Part shown: piece after piece, positions 1-7,294 of the stretch
Layout of the letters: the number at the start of each line of letters is the position of its first letter
How positions within the stretch are numbered: the stretch's first letter is position 1
Source of the DNA: Thermoplasmata archaeon
GTDB lineage: Archaea; Thermoplasmatota; Thermoplasmata; Lutacidiplasmatales; UBA184
Assembly: GCA_021826685.1 (NCBI GenBank)
Contig: JAKAYT010000012.1
Coordinates: 1 to 35,648 of the forward strand
DNA length: 35,648 nucleotides
Direction: 5' to 3'
The notes under the pieces: model-generated
The model's input: the letters and a program-made list of their open reading frames with translations, nothing else
Told to the model about the DNA's origin: nothing
The model's database searches: none
Program-made: the position numbers and the translations under genes

Positions 1-1153
1 TATCGTCCACGCGCACTTGGGCTTGGACGAGGACGACCGGCAGGGCCGCCAGCAGCGCTCGCGGGAGCGAGATCGGCGGGTTCTCCATCCTTTGGACCAT
101 CGCCCGGAGGCTCTCGGCATGGAAGGTCGCGCAGCAGGTCCGGCCGGTCGCCATCGCTTGGAACACGGTGTAGGCTTCTCGCCCTCGGACCTCGCCCACG
201 ACCAGGTACTGCGGGCGCTGGCGCAGCGCGGCGCTGAGCAGGTCGTACATGTCGATGGCCCCGACCTCCGGGCTCCCCGCCTCTTCGGCCCGGGGCGCGG
301 GGCCGCGGGTTACGAGCGGGACCCAGTTCTCGTGGGGCAGGTGGAGCTCCCGGGTGTCCTCGATCGAAACGATTTTGCGCTCGGCCGGGACGAAGTGGAG
401 GAGCGCGTTCAGCGTCGTCGTCTTGCCGCTGGCCGTTCCTCCGAGGACGACGAACGATCGGCCCGACTCGACCACGAGCCATAGGTAGGCCATCGTTTCG
501 GAGTCGATCGTGCCGGAGCGGACGAGGTCGACAGGGGTGAACGCTCGCTCCCGGAACCGGCGAATGGTAAACGTTGACCCGCGCGTCGTGATCTGCGTGC
601 CGAGGCTGGCCTCGAGGCGGGCACCCCCGGGAAGCGCTCCCTCCACGAGAGGCTCGGCCACCGATAGATGGCGGCCCGAGCGCTGCGCGAGGCTCCCTAC
701 GAAGAGGTCCAGCTCGGTCGGGTCGGGAAAGGAGAGGTTGGCGGCGAGCGAGCCCCAGCGGCGGTGGTGAACGAACAGAGGGATTCCCACCCCGTCGCAC
801 GAGATGTCCTCGATGTCGGGGTCGCGCATCGGTACGTCGATCGGTCCGAAGCCCACCAGGTCCCGGACCAGGTAGTACGTCATCCGGGCCCGACGGCCCG
901 GGTCCTGTAGACGGGGATCCACCCGCGCAAGGGCCTCGATCCGCTCGATGAGCCGCGCCTCTGCCTCCGTCGGATCCTCCGGTCGGATCAGGTCCACCGC
1001 GAAGAGCCGCCGACGGATCTCGCCGAGCCAACGGCGTTCTTCCGTAGAGAGCGCGGGCTCGAAGATCCGGTAGGAGAGTTCGCCCGAATCTTCTCCGGGA
1101 CGAACCTCGGCGGTCCCGCGGATCCGGGAATCGAGAGCCGGGAGCGCCGTCAC
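1..1153 (-). CDS. Type II/IV secretion (GspE/TadA-family) ATPase B, 3' end off the window
   Basis: This is a hexameric ATPase that would power assembly of a type IV filament or secretion machine at the inner face of the membrane. The frame runs from GTG at 1153 to the left edge without a stop (384 codons). Visible elements are the family N-domain (FGPIDVPMRDPDIEDISCDG, about residues 102-121), Walker A GGTASGKTT (238-246), the Asp box IEDTRE, the Walker B region LVVGEVRGREAY, and a His box ending in FHAES. The His box reads TGRTCCATFHAES, with two cysteines where the paralogue at 3021-4565 has the more usual residues. The start lies 3 bases after the stop of the upstream membrane gene, so it is the last visible gene of a five-gene operon. 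The family is clear; its exact role (assembly or retraction) is unknown. Confidence 0.9.
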   Translation of the reverse strand, partial: MTALPALDSRIRGTAEVRPGEDSGELSYRIFEPALSTEERRWLGEIRRRLFAVDLIRPEDPTEAEARLIERIEALARVDPRLQDPGRRARMTYYLVRDLVGFGPIDVPMRDPDIEDISCDGVGIPLFVHHRRWGSLAANLSFPDPTELDLFVGSLAQRSGRHLSVAEPLVEGALPGGARLEASLGTQITTRGSTFTIRRFRERAFTPVDLVRSGTIDSETMAYLWLVVESGRSFVVLGGTASGKTTTLNALLHFVPAERKIVSIEDTRELHLPHENWVPLVTRGPAPRAEEAGSPEVGAIDMYDLLSAALRQRPQYLVVGEVRGREAYTVFQAMATGRTCCATFHAESLRAMVQRMENPPISLPRALLAALPVVLVQAQVRVDD

Positions 1154-1156
1154 GGT

Positions 1157-2116
1157 CTACGCTCCTCCCGCGATCGGAGCGACCACGAAGCGCAGGACCA
1201 CCCAGCCGACCATCAGAAGTCCGGCGGAGAGCGTCAACCCCTCCGCGAACCGACCGCGGTACAGGAAGCCGGCAACGAGCCCGTCACCCACGCCGTGGGC
1301 GATCACCGCCACGAACAGCGCCAGGAACAGGCTCGCGACGACCGCCGTCCCGACGAGGTAGCCCGTCGACCCGAAACCCGACGAGGCGCCGGCGGCCAGG
1401 AGCTCGGGGAGGTAGACCGCGGCGAGGACGTAGACCGTCAGGAGGAAGACCGCGTAGGCGAGAGCGACCACGATGACGTAGGTGCGCATCATGTCGCGTC
1501 GACGCTCCCGCATGAGCTGGGTCGAACGGAGGTCGTGCGCGACCCGGCGAAGGACCTCGGGGTAGCGACCGCCGGTCGCCTGGGCGCGGCCCACGACCGC
1601 GAACGCCTCCTTCACGAGCGGGGTCGATAGGCGCTGCTCCAAGCCGGCGAGCACCTCTTCGGCGGGGATGCCCCAGTTGAGCTCGGTGGCCATGCGTCGG
1701 ATCTCTGGGGTGAGGGGTCCGTACTGCCCACGCGCGGCCGTCCGGATCGCATCGGGGAGCGTGAGCCCCTGGGAACCCGACTCCGCGACGTCTCCCAGGA
1801 AGTCGGGGAGGCGCCGCTCGATGCCTTCCACTGCACGGACGTGGTGGGCGCGAACGATCCCGTACGGCAGGAGCAGGGCGATGAGACCGAGGACCACGAA
1901 GTCGAGCGCGGGGTTCCACCCGGCGCCTTCGCCGGGGCGGATCTCGAGGGTGACCGTGCCCGCGGCGTTCAGTCCGGCGACGACCCACAGGGCCAGGGCC
2001 GCGGCGATCGAGACCCGGAGCGTCCGGCGATCGCGGCGCTGGGCCCGTTCCTCGGAGAAGGGGGTGGGAGGCCCCTGGAGGCGAGGCGACGCGGGGCTAT
2101 CCTTAGAACCGCTCAT
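1157..2116 (-). CDS. TadC-like T2SSF-domain membrane protein
   Basis: A 319-residue platform protein of the archaeal FlaJ/TadC type that would sit in the membrane and couple the ATPase to the filament. ATG at 2116 overlaps the stop of the upstream gene as ATGA, which fixes the start; the longer upstream frame overlaps that gene and is rejected. A charged N-terminal stretch is followed by two hydrophobic segments (about 32-50 and 63-83), a cytoplasmic T2SSF region of helices (about 85-200), and three or four C-terminal membrane segments. One T2SSF domain is present, whereas FlaJ carries two; here the platform seems to be split over this gene and its upstream neighbour. Family assignment is from domain layout and operon context. 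Confidence 0.85.
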   Translation of the reverse strand: MSGSKDSPASPRLQGPPTPFSEERAQRRDRRTLRVSIAAALALWVVAGLNAAGTVTLEIRPGEGAGWNPALDFVVLGLIALLLPYGIVRAHHVRAVEGIERRLPDFLGDVAESGSQGLTLPDAIRTAARGQYGPLTPEIRRMATELNWGIPAEEVLAGLEQRLSTPLVKEAFAVVGRAQATGGRYPEVLRRVAHDLRSTQLMRERRRDMMRTYVIVVALAYAVFLLTVYVLAAVYLPELLAAGASSGFGSTGYLVGTAVVASLFLALFVAVIAHGVGDGLVAGFLYRGRFAEGLTLSAGLLMVGWVVLRFVVAPIAGGA

Positions 2117-3024
2117 GTGTCCTCTCCGAGGCGTCGGAACAGAAGTCCGAAGGCGAGTTCGGCCGCCGGTATGATGCCGAGCGCGGTAAGCCATACGAAG
2201 GTCAACAGATGGTTCGCCGCTCCCTCGATGAGCGTGAAGACCGTCAGGATCACGAGCAGGAAGAGCGGGAACGCGACCGCGACCGTCACATAGGCCTCGG
2301 CGTAGGTCCCAAGCCGCTCGAGCTGACCCTGGACGCGCACCATACCGTCGCGTTCGTAGCGATCGGCCTGCGCGAGGAAGTACGAGCGTAGGTCGCCCCC
2401 GCTCTCGGAGGTCGTCACGAGCCCCTGGAGGAACTCCTCCCACCCCGGGGACGGGCTGCGGTGGGTCGCGTCGCGAACGGCCGTAAGGATATCCCGACCC
2501 AAGAGGTCCGTGTCCCGGACGATCCACGCAGCTTCGCTCGCGACCTCACCGTAGATCGGTTGATGGGAGAGTTCGCGGAAGATCTCGTCGAGGGGAACGT
2601 CAGCGCAGCTCATGGCCGCGACGAACCCGAGGGCTCGCGGCAGGTGTCGGTCGATCCCCTGCCGCCGGGCCAACGCTCGGGAGTTCGGGAGGTCGGAGAC
2701 GACCACGTAGCCGAGCCCGCCGGCGAGCCCGGCGGCGGCGAGGGCGACGCCCGCCACGACGAGCACCCCCATCGATCGGAGGGCCAGGTCCGCGACCACC
2801 GCTGATGCGACGCCCGCGGCGAGCGCGATCACCGTGGTCAGAAGGAGCGCGGAGGCCCGGAACTCGTCCGGCGTTCGAAGCCAGTGCGCCCGCGCCAGCG
2901 CATCGTCGGCGGTGCCCGTCGTCCCGGCCCACCGTCCGAACGCCTTCCCGGCCCAGCGATCGAATCGGGTGAGCCTCGGCCGGCCCCCCTCGGGAGCGAG
3001 GGTCGGCGCCGATCCGTCCGTCAC
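2113..3024 (-). CDS. TadB-like T2SSF-domain membrane protein
   Basis: A 303-residue membrane protein, the first half of a split FlaJ/TadBC platform. GTG at 3024 overlaps the stop of the ATPase gene as GTGA, which decides the start over an in-frame codon further upstream. Two hydrophobic segments lie at about residues 58-100, followed by a cytoplasmic T2SSF domain with GFVAAMSCADVPLDEIF and a VTTSESGGDLRSYF motif. The latter resembles the conserved E/S-G-G-D core of T2SSF proteins. Two further membrane segments close the protein. Its 3' end overlaps the TadC-like gene by 4 bases, so the two are probably made in equal amounts. I infer a heteromeric platform, not a secreted product. Confidence 0.85.
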   Translation of the reverse strand: MTDGSAPTLAPEGGRPRLTRFDRWAGKAFGRWAGTTGTADDALARAHWLRTPDEFRASALLLTTVIALAAGVASAVVADLALRSMGVLVVAGVALAAAGLAGGLGYVVVSDLPNSRALARRQGIDRHLPRALGFVAAMSCADVPLDEIFRELSHQPIYGEVASEAAWIVRDTDLLGRDILTAVRDATHRSPSPGWEEFLQGLVTTSESGGDLRSYFLAQADRYERDGMVRVQGQLERLGTYAEAYVTVAVAFPLFLLVILTVFTLIEGAANHLLTFVWLTALGIIPAAELAFGLLFRRLGEDT

Positions 3025-4565
3025 GGGACCTCCGCGGGTCCGCTCGCCCAGCGGCCGTTCTCGCGGATCCATTGCCACATGTCGGCCGGGCCGATCGGGC
3101 GCCCGGTGTCGGCGAGAGCCTGGATCGCCTCGGCGCGGCGCCGGAACTCCTCGTCGACCGCGCCGGTCGGGCGGCCGGTCGACGTCGCGATCCGCTCGAA
3201 AAGGTAGGAATGCCCGAGGTAGTGGAAGGTGTCGGCCGCTTCGTCCCACGTGAATACCGGCGTGCTCACGACCTCGCCGGTATCGGCATCGACTCCCCGC
3301 ACCTCGACCAGCTCCCGGACGCGACGTGCGGGTCCCGATGGGGTGCGGGTCAACGTCTCGATCAACACCTCCCGAAGCGCGGACAACAGTGCGCGAGGGA
3401 CTTGGATCGGCGGGCTCTCCAAACGCTGGACCAGAGCCCGGAGGGAGTCCGCGTGCATGGTCGCATACGTGGCGTGGCCGGTGTTCATCGCCTGGAACAT
3501 GGTGTAGGCCTCGCGGCCCCGTACCTCTCCGACGACGATGTGGCTCGGACGCTGTCGGAGCGCGGCGGTGAGGAGGTCAAAGAGATCGATGTCTTGGGCT
3601 CGGTCCGTTCCGATCCCGGCCATGGAGGCGCCGGTGCGGGTCGTCAACGGAACCCAGTTGGCGTGAGGGAGGTTGATCTCCCGCGTATCCTCGATCGAGA
3701 CGATCTTCGCCGAAGCCGCTACGAACAGGGCGATCGCGTTGAGCGTGCTGGTCTTCCCGGCCCCCGGCCCTCCCGCCACGATCATCGAGTCGCGGTGCTC
3801 GGCCGCCAACCACAGGTACGCGACCATCTCGGCGCTCCAGCTCCCGTTGCGGACGAGGTCGATCGGGGTGAAGGGTCGGTCGCGGAAGCGCCGCAGGGTG
3901 AAGGTCGAGCCGCGGCCGCTGACCGAACGACCGTAGGTGAGCTGCACGCGGTGACCTTCGGGGGTCGAGGCGTCCAGAAGCGGTCGCGCGACGCTCACCG
4001 ATCGAGCGCATCGCTGCGCGAGTCGAACCACGTAGCCGTTGAGGGCGCCCTCATCCGGGAAAACGACGTTCGTGCGTATCGACTCGAATCGCGCGTGATA
4101 GACGAAGACTGCGGACCCGACCCCGTCGCACGATACGTCCTCGATCTCGGGGTCGCGGAGGATCGCGTCAATCGGCCCGTAGCCGATCGCGTCGCGCCGT
4201 CGGAAGTACAGGATCCGCTCGCGGGATGCCGACGATAGCCCGGGGTAGCGCGCGGCCAAGAACTCGTTCGCCGTATGGCTCAAGTGGGCCGTGCGCCGCT
4301 CGGGAGTGGCAGGTCCCGAGAGGGGAGCTAGGATCCGGGGCAACGCCCGATCGAGCGCATCGCTCGCCTCCCGCTCTTCCTCGGTGAGCGCGGGTTCGTG
4401 CACCTCGTAGCGCAGAGAAGCTGAACCCGGATCGAAGGTGACCTCGACGTGGGCGAAGGGGGGCGTCACCTCGCGACGGTACGGGTAGGTGGATCGATCC
4501 GGGGTATCGCCGATCGCTACCGACGAGCGGGCGGACGCCCGGGTCGGATCCAGCGCGCTTTCCAT
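3021..4565 (-). CDS. Type II/IV secretion (GspE/TadA-family) ATPase A
   Basis: A complete 514-residue ATPase of the archaeal secretion/pilus family, expected to drive filament assembly in the cytoplasm. It has an extended N-domain with GYGPIDAILRDPEIEDVSCD (about 128-147), Walker A GGPGAGKT (265-272), the Asp box IEDTRE (291-296), the Walker B region HIVVGEVRG (342-350), and a canonical His box ending TMHADS (about 369-374). After the ATPase core it carries about 100 more residues, including VFTWDEAADTFHYLG. The ATG is 10 bases after the pilin-like gene and the stop overlaps the TadB-like gene. It is clearly paralogous to ATPase B in the same operon: long collinear stretches such as RGSTFT-RRFR-R-FTP-DLVR are shared. 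Confidence 0.92.
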   Translation of the reverse strand: MESALDPTRASARSSVAIGDTPDRSTYPYRREVTPPFAHVEVTFDPGSASLRYEVHEPALTEEEREASDALDRALPRILAPLSGPATPERRTAHLSHTANEFLAARYPGLSSASRERILYFRRRDAIGYGPIDAILRDPEIEDVSCDGVGSAVFVYHARFESIRTNVVFPDEGALNGYVVRLAQRCARSVSVARPLLDASTPEGHRVQLTYGRSVSGRGSTFTLRRFRDRPFTPIDLVRNGSWSAEMVAYLWLAAEHRDSMIVAGGPGAGKTSTLNAIALFVAASAKIVSIEDTREINLPHANWVPLTTRTGASMAGIGTDRAQDIDLFDLLTAALRQRPSHIVVGEVRGREAYTMFQAMNTGHATYATMHADSLRALVQRLESPPIQVPRALLSALREVLIETLTRTPSGPARRVRELVEVRGVDADTGEVVSTPVFTWDEAADTFHYLGHSYLFERIATSTGRPTGAVDEEFRRRAEAIQALADTGRPIGPADMWQWIRENGRWASGPAEVP

Positions 4566-4575
4566 GAGAGCTCAC

Positions 4576-5529
4576 TCACCCCGCGCCGGCCGCGAACGAG
4601 ACCGCCGCGTCGCTGACGGTGAGGTTCATCGACGCGATGGCATGGATCGAGAACGCGACGATGGCGAACGACGGTTGCGATCCGTTACAGCTCGTGGGCC
4701 CAGTCAGCGTGTACTCGGATGGGGAGAGCCCCGCGCTGGCAGCCGTCGCGGCGAGATAGCCGCCCCATGCGCACGAGTACTCGTTGCCGATCACGAAGGT
4801 GAATGCGCCCGCGGGCCCGGTCGAAGCGTTCGCGGTAGTGCGGAAGGTGGCGGAACTCACCAGCGTATCCACAATCTCTTGGGTACCGGGCCCACTGACG
4901 CTTTCCGAGACCCCTACCATCGAAACGACAGTGAGCGCGACCGAAGCGCCGCGCGGCCCCGGTAGGATCGAGAACGCGGGGGGATAGGCCATCATCGTGG
5001 GCTCGGTCCCTTGGGAGGCGAGAACCGCTCCATCTTCCATCGTAAGCGACTGCGGGGCGGTGTACCGATTCGGGAGGTGGACCTCGAGGGCGCCGAGCGA
5101 GACGTTGGCAAACTGCGACATCCCTGTCGTCGCGTTCGTCCAACTGATATTGAGGAACCCGGTCGGGGTGCCCGAAAGGAACTCGGCGGACCCCACCGTG
5201 GGAACTGCGAGGACCGGCACCGAGCCGGACCCGAGCGGAAGCGGCGTGAACGCCGTGCGCGGAGCTCCGGTCGAGGCTTGAACGGTGAGCGTGGACTGAA
5301 GGTCCGTGAGCGCGCCCGTTACGCCGCGGGAGAGCGCCCCCTCGTCCTGAGCCATCCACACGGGAACGGCCTCGGTGAGCACGAGGCCGAAGGCGACGAG
5401 GAAGATGAGAAGGGCCAGAAGCGCCCCGATGATCGATGCGACGCCGCGGCGGGACCGAGAGTTCCGACGCCGATGCCGCACCGCTCCGACAGTATTACGG
5501 CCCCGCATGGGGCATGCCTGCTCGGTCAC
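4576..5529 (-). CDS. Type IV pilin-like protein with class III signal peptide
   Basis: This looks like the filament or substrate subunit of the downstream secretion operon. The N-terminus is rich in arginine and is followed by RRGVASIIGALLALLIFLV (about residues 27-45), a short basic segment joined to a long hydrophobic helix, as in archaeal class III (type IV pilin) signals. Prepilin peptidase would cut near the RRG/VAS boundary. The remaining 270 residues are rich in Ser, Thr, Gly and Ala with few charges, typical of an exported archaeal surface protein. The first ATG is at 5529; an in-frame ATG at 5508 would give a shorter leader. A TATA box lies about 36 bases upstream of the first ATG. 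No named pilin family is recognised in the mature part. Confidence 0.75.
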   Translation of the reverse strand: MTEQACPMRGRNTVGAVRHRRRNSRSRRGVASIIGALLALLIFLVAFGLVLTEAVPVWMAQDEGALSRGVTGALTDLQSTLTVQASTGAPRTAFTPLPLGSGSVPVLAVPTVGSAEFLSGTPTGFLNISWTNATTGMSQFANVSLGALEVHLPNRYTAPQSLTMEDGAVLASQGTEPTMMAYPPAFSILPGPRGASVALTVVSMVGVSESVSGPGTQEIVDTLVSSATFRTTANASTGPAGAFTFVIGNEYSCAWGGYLAATAASAGLSPSEYTLTGPTSCNGSQPSFAIVAFSIHAIASMNLTVSDAAVSFAAGAG

Positions 5530-5563
5530 CTGACCCCGAGCAGCGTTTCGACCCGAGGCCGGC

Positions 5564-5571
5564 TATAAATA
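5564..5571. promoter_or_regulatory. TATA box, possibly shared by divergent genes
   Basis: The sequence TATAAATA stands out in the GC-rich gap between the pilin operon (minus) and the ACT-domain gene (plus). It is almost symmetric and could serve both directions. The minus transcript would start near 5542, 13 bases before ATG 5529. The plus transcript would start near 5594, about 50 bases before ATG 5646. Confidence 0.6.
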
Positions 5572-5645
5572 CGCACGGCGGCAAAGGAAACCCGCCGCAC
5601 CTCGCCGTCACCATTTTCTGGGATCGAGGGAGTGCGCCACCGTCG

Positions 5646-6134
5646 ATGACCCTCCACGAGATCTCGCTCTCGTTGCCGAACCGACCCGGCATGCTGGCGG
5701 GGGTCGCACGTCTTCTCGCGAAGGAGCGCATCAACCTCGCGGCCATCAGCGTGGACTCGACGCCGACCCGGGGCCGCATCCGGATGATCGTGAGCGATCC
5801 CGAGCGCGCCGAGGGGCTCCTCGCTCTGCGCGGCTACACGGTTGAGAAGCGAGAGATGATCGCGGTTCGCCTCGAGGACCGCGCCGGAAGCTTCCTCAAA
5901 GTGCTCGAGGCGCTCGCGCGCGCCAAGGTCAACATCTCGAGCGTCGCGATCCTCGTTACGAGGGACGGAGGGCGGGCCCTCGTGGCCCTCTCGTCGAGCG
6001 ATCCGGCTCGGGCCCGCAAGGTGCTCCTGCAGTCCGGGCTCGTTTCGCAGTCCGCCGAACGACTAATCTCCAATGCCGATGTCGTCGCCGGGTCTCCAAC
6101 GATCCCCTCCGAATCGGTGGGTCTCCTCTTCTGA
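5646..6134 (+). CDS. Double ACT-domain regulatory protein
   Basis: A 162-residue protein made of two tandem ACT domains and nothing else, so probably an amino-acid-sensing regulatory subunit. The first domain (about 1-66) starts HEISLSLPNRPGMLAGVARLL, with the N-R-P-G-M-L motif that binds ligand in ACT domains. The second (about 70-135) has the matching segment VRLEDRAGSFLKVLEALA. No catalytic or DNA-binding domain is present. ATG 5646 is used because the ACT fold begins immediately after it. The gene stands alone between the pilin operon promoter and tRNA-Gly. Ligand and partner cannot be told from sequence; stand-alone ACT proteins in archaea often relate to amino-acid biosynthesis. Confidence 0.82.
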   Translation: MTLHEISLSLPNRPGMLAGVARLLAKERINLAAISVDSTPTRGRIRMIVSDPERAEGLLALRGYTVEKREMIAVRLEDRAGSFLKVLEALARAKVNISSVAILVTRDGGRALVALSSSDPARARKVLLQSGLVSQSAERLISNADVVAGSPTIPSESVGLLF

Positions 6135-6162
6135 CGGAGAGCGACGTGGCCCGGCGTCCAAA

Positions 6163-6173
6163 GACTAATCTCG
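6163..6173 (+). promoter_or_regulatory. TATA-like element for tRNA-Gly(CCC)
   Basis: The AT-rich stretch AAAGACTAATC is centred about 28 bases before the first base of the tRNA, the expected spacing for an archaeal TATA box. Confidence 0.45.
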
Positions 6174-6196
6174 GGAACCTTCTCCGGGGTCTTCAC

Positions 6197-6268
6197 GCGG
6201 TTGTGGTCTAGTGGTTAGGACGGTAGCTTCCCAAGCTACCTACTCGGGTTCAAATCCCGACAACCGCA
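6197..6268 (+). tRNA. tRNA-Gly (anticodon CCC)
   Basis: A full cloverleaf can be drawn. The acceptor arm pairs GCGGTTG with CAACCGC, the anticodon stem pairs GTAGC with GCTAC around the loop TTCCCAA (anticodon CCC), and the T arm loop is TTCAAAT. The discriminator base is A at 6268. There is no intron and no encoded CCA. Confidence 0.96.
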
Positions 6269-6365
6269 CTCCCGCAGGATCCTCTATGGGCGCCTTCGTC
6301 TCCCAGGGCCCGGCTCCGTCGGAAGGATCGATCGCAAGCCCGCCTCTTGGCGGCCCTAGCGCCTC

Positions 6366-6373
6366 CGCTAAGA
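6366..6373 (+). promoter_or_regulatory. TATA-like element for the OsmC-family gene
   Basis: GCTAAGAG is centred 26-27 bases before ATG 6396, which would give a leaderless mRNA. It supports ATG 6396 over the in-frame TTG 15 bases upstream. Confidence 0.45.
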
Positions 6374-6395
6374 GAGGGGGTTGTCTTTGAGGGCG

Positions 6396-6884
6396 ATGGA
6401 GCGTGTTCACACCTATCGAGCCCGGATGGAGTGGACCGGTAACCGTGGACCCGGCACGGAACGCTACGACGCCTACGATCGAGCGTTCGCGGTACGCTCG
6501 CAGGGGAAGCCGACGCTATTCGGTTCCTCCGACCCCGGCTTCCGGGGGGACAGTTCTCGCTGGAACCCCGAGGAACTCCTGGTCGCCTCTCTCTCCTCCT
6601 GCCACATGCTCTGGTACCTTCACCTCTGCGCCGTGAACCAGATTCGGGTGGTCGAGTACGAGGATCGCGCCGAGGGGAGGATGCGCGAGGACCCTACCGG
6701 AGGCGGAAGGTTCGAGGAGGTCCGCCTGCGCCCCCGGGCCGTCATCGCCGGAGGGGACGCGGCGCGGGCGCGTGCGCTCCACGACGATGCGCACCGGAAA
6801 TGCTTCATCGCGGCCTCCGTGAACTTCCCCGTCGTCCACGAACCCGAGGTAATCATTCGAGGGACCGTCTCCGATTCCCGGTAG
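6396..6884 (+). CDS. OsmC/Ohr-family peroxide-detoxifying protein
   Basis: A 162-residue protein of the OsmC/Ohr fold, which reduces organic hydroperoxides through two reactive cysteines in a homodimer. The two cysteines are in the expected places: SLSSCHMLW (Cys69), after the family motif WNPEELLVAS, and HRKCFIAASV (Cys136). The tail NFPVVHEPEV matches the end of OsmC-like proteins. Residues 1-55 lack the long extension of some relatives. The gene stands alone, behind its own TATA-like element. The reductant (often lipoyl proteins for Ohr) is not shown here. OsmC versus Ohr subfamily is uncertain. Confidence 0.88.
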   Translation: MERVHTYRARMEWTGNRGPGTERYDAYDRAFAVRSQGKPTLFGSSDPGFRGDSSRWNPEELLVASLSSCHMLWYLHLCAVNQIRVVEYEDRAEGRMREDPTGGGRFEEVRLRPRAVIAGGDAARARALHDDAHRKCFIAASVNFPVVHEPEVIIRGTVSDSR

Positions 6885-7130
6885 TTTCCCTTGCCCCCAG
6901 GGGTCTAAAAGCCACCTCGATCTAAGTGGCCGGCGATGCGCTCGGAGAAGGCCCGACCGCCGTCACCAAACGATCGGCCTCGCGGTGCGACCGGATCCGA
7001 ACCCTGAGGTGCCGTGCGGGGAACCGTTCGTTGCGGCCCGGAGCGCTCATCCCACGAAGAGCTGGCGGATCCCCCATCTCCGGGGAAGGCACCTCGCTGC
7101 CTCGAAGTAGCGAGCCCTTCGTTCGGATAG
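6885..7130. other. Gene-free stretch with TATA-like element and inverted complementarity
   Basis: No convincing protein reads through this stretch on either strand. It holds TCTAAAAG at 6903-6910, a TATA-like box that would start plus-strand transcription near 6933. Downstream there is long-range complementarity (GAGGTGCC at 7006-7013 with GGCACCTC at 7088-7095) and a local 6-bp hairpin formed by CTCGCT and AGCGAG near 7093-7114. A structured small RNA is possible, but I recognise no known family: the RNase P and SRP RNA core motifs are not visible. Confidence 0.35.
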
Positions 7131-7237
7131 TCCCGGCTGCCTGACTCGAACAGGCGACCTGAGGATGTCCACGGGGGCCGCCGGAGGTCCGGCAGTCTCA
7201 CCTACAGTCCCCCGCTCTACCACTGAGCTAAGCCGGG
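7131..7237 (-). tRNA. tRNA-Tyr (anticodon GTA) with a 35-nt intron
   Basis: Read on the minus strand, the acceptor stem CCCGGCT pairs with AGCCGGG. The first pair, C1-G72, is the archaeal tRNA-Tyr identity pair. The D arm is GCTC-AGTGGTA-GAGC and the T arm has loop TTCGAGT. The anticodon loop CTGTAGA (GTA) and its stem form only after removing 35 bases inserted directly after position 37, the canonical archaeal site. The mature tRNA is 72 nt and the discriminator is A (position 7131). A TATA-like element at 7261-7269 lies about 28 bases upstream. Confidence 0.93.
7167..7201 (-). other. tRNA-Tyr intron (position 37/38)
   Basis: These 35 bases interrupt the anticodon loop after the base 3' of the anticodon. 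They are GC-rich and can fold on themselves (CCGGACC with GG-CGG-type pairings), as expected for a bulge-helix-bulge substrate of the archaeal splicing endonuclease. The exact bulge geometry was not computed. Confidence 0.85.
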
Positions 7238-7260
7238 ACGCTCGGCGAGACGAGCGGGCC

Positions 7261-7269
7261 TGCTATAAA
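7261..7269 (-). promoter_or_regulatory. TATA box for tRNA-Tyr
   Basis: On the minus strand this reads GTTTATAGC, centred about 28 bases before the 5' end of tRNA-Tyr at 7237. It is the only AT-rich word in this gap. Confidence 0.5.
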
Positions 7270-7294
7270 CGTAGCGAGGGAGCCGAGTCGTTCC

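Noticed and set aside
6905-7201. A 98-codon minus-strand frame that overlaps tRNA-Tyr
   Set aside because: It reads through the tRNA and has no protein-like character.
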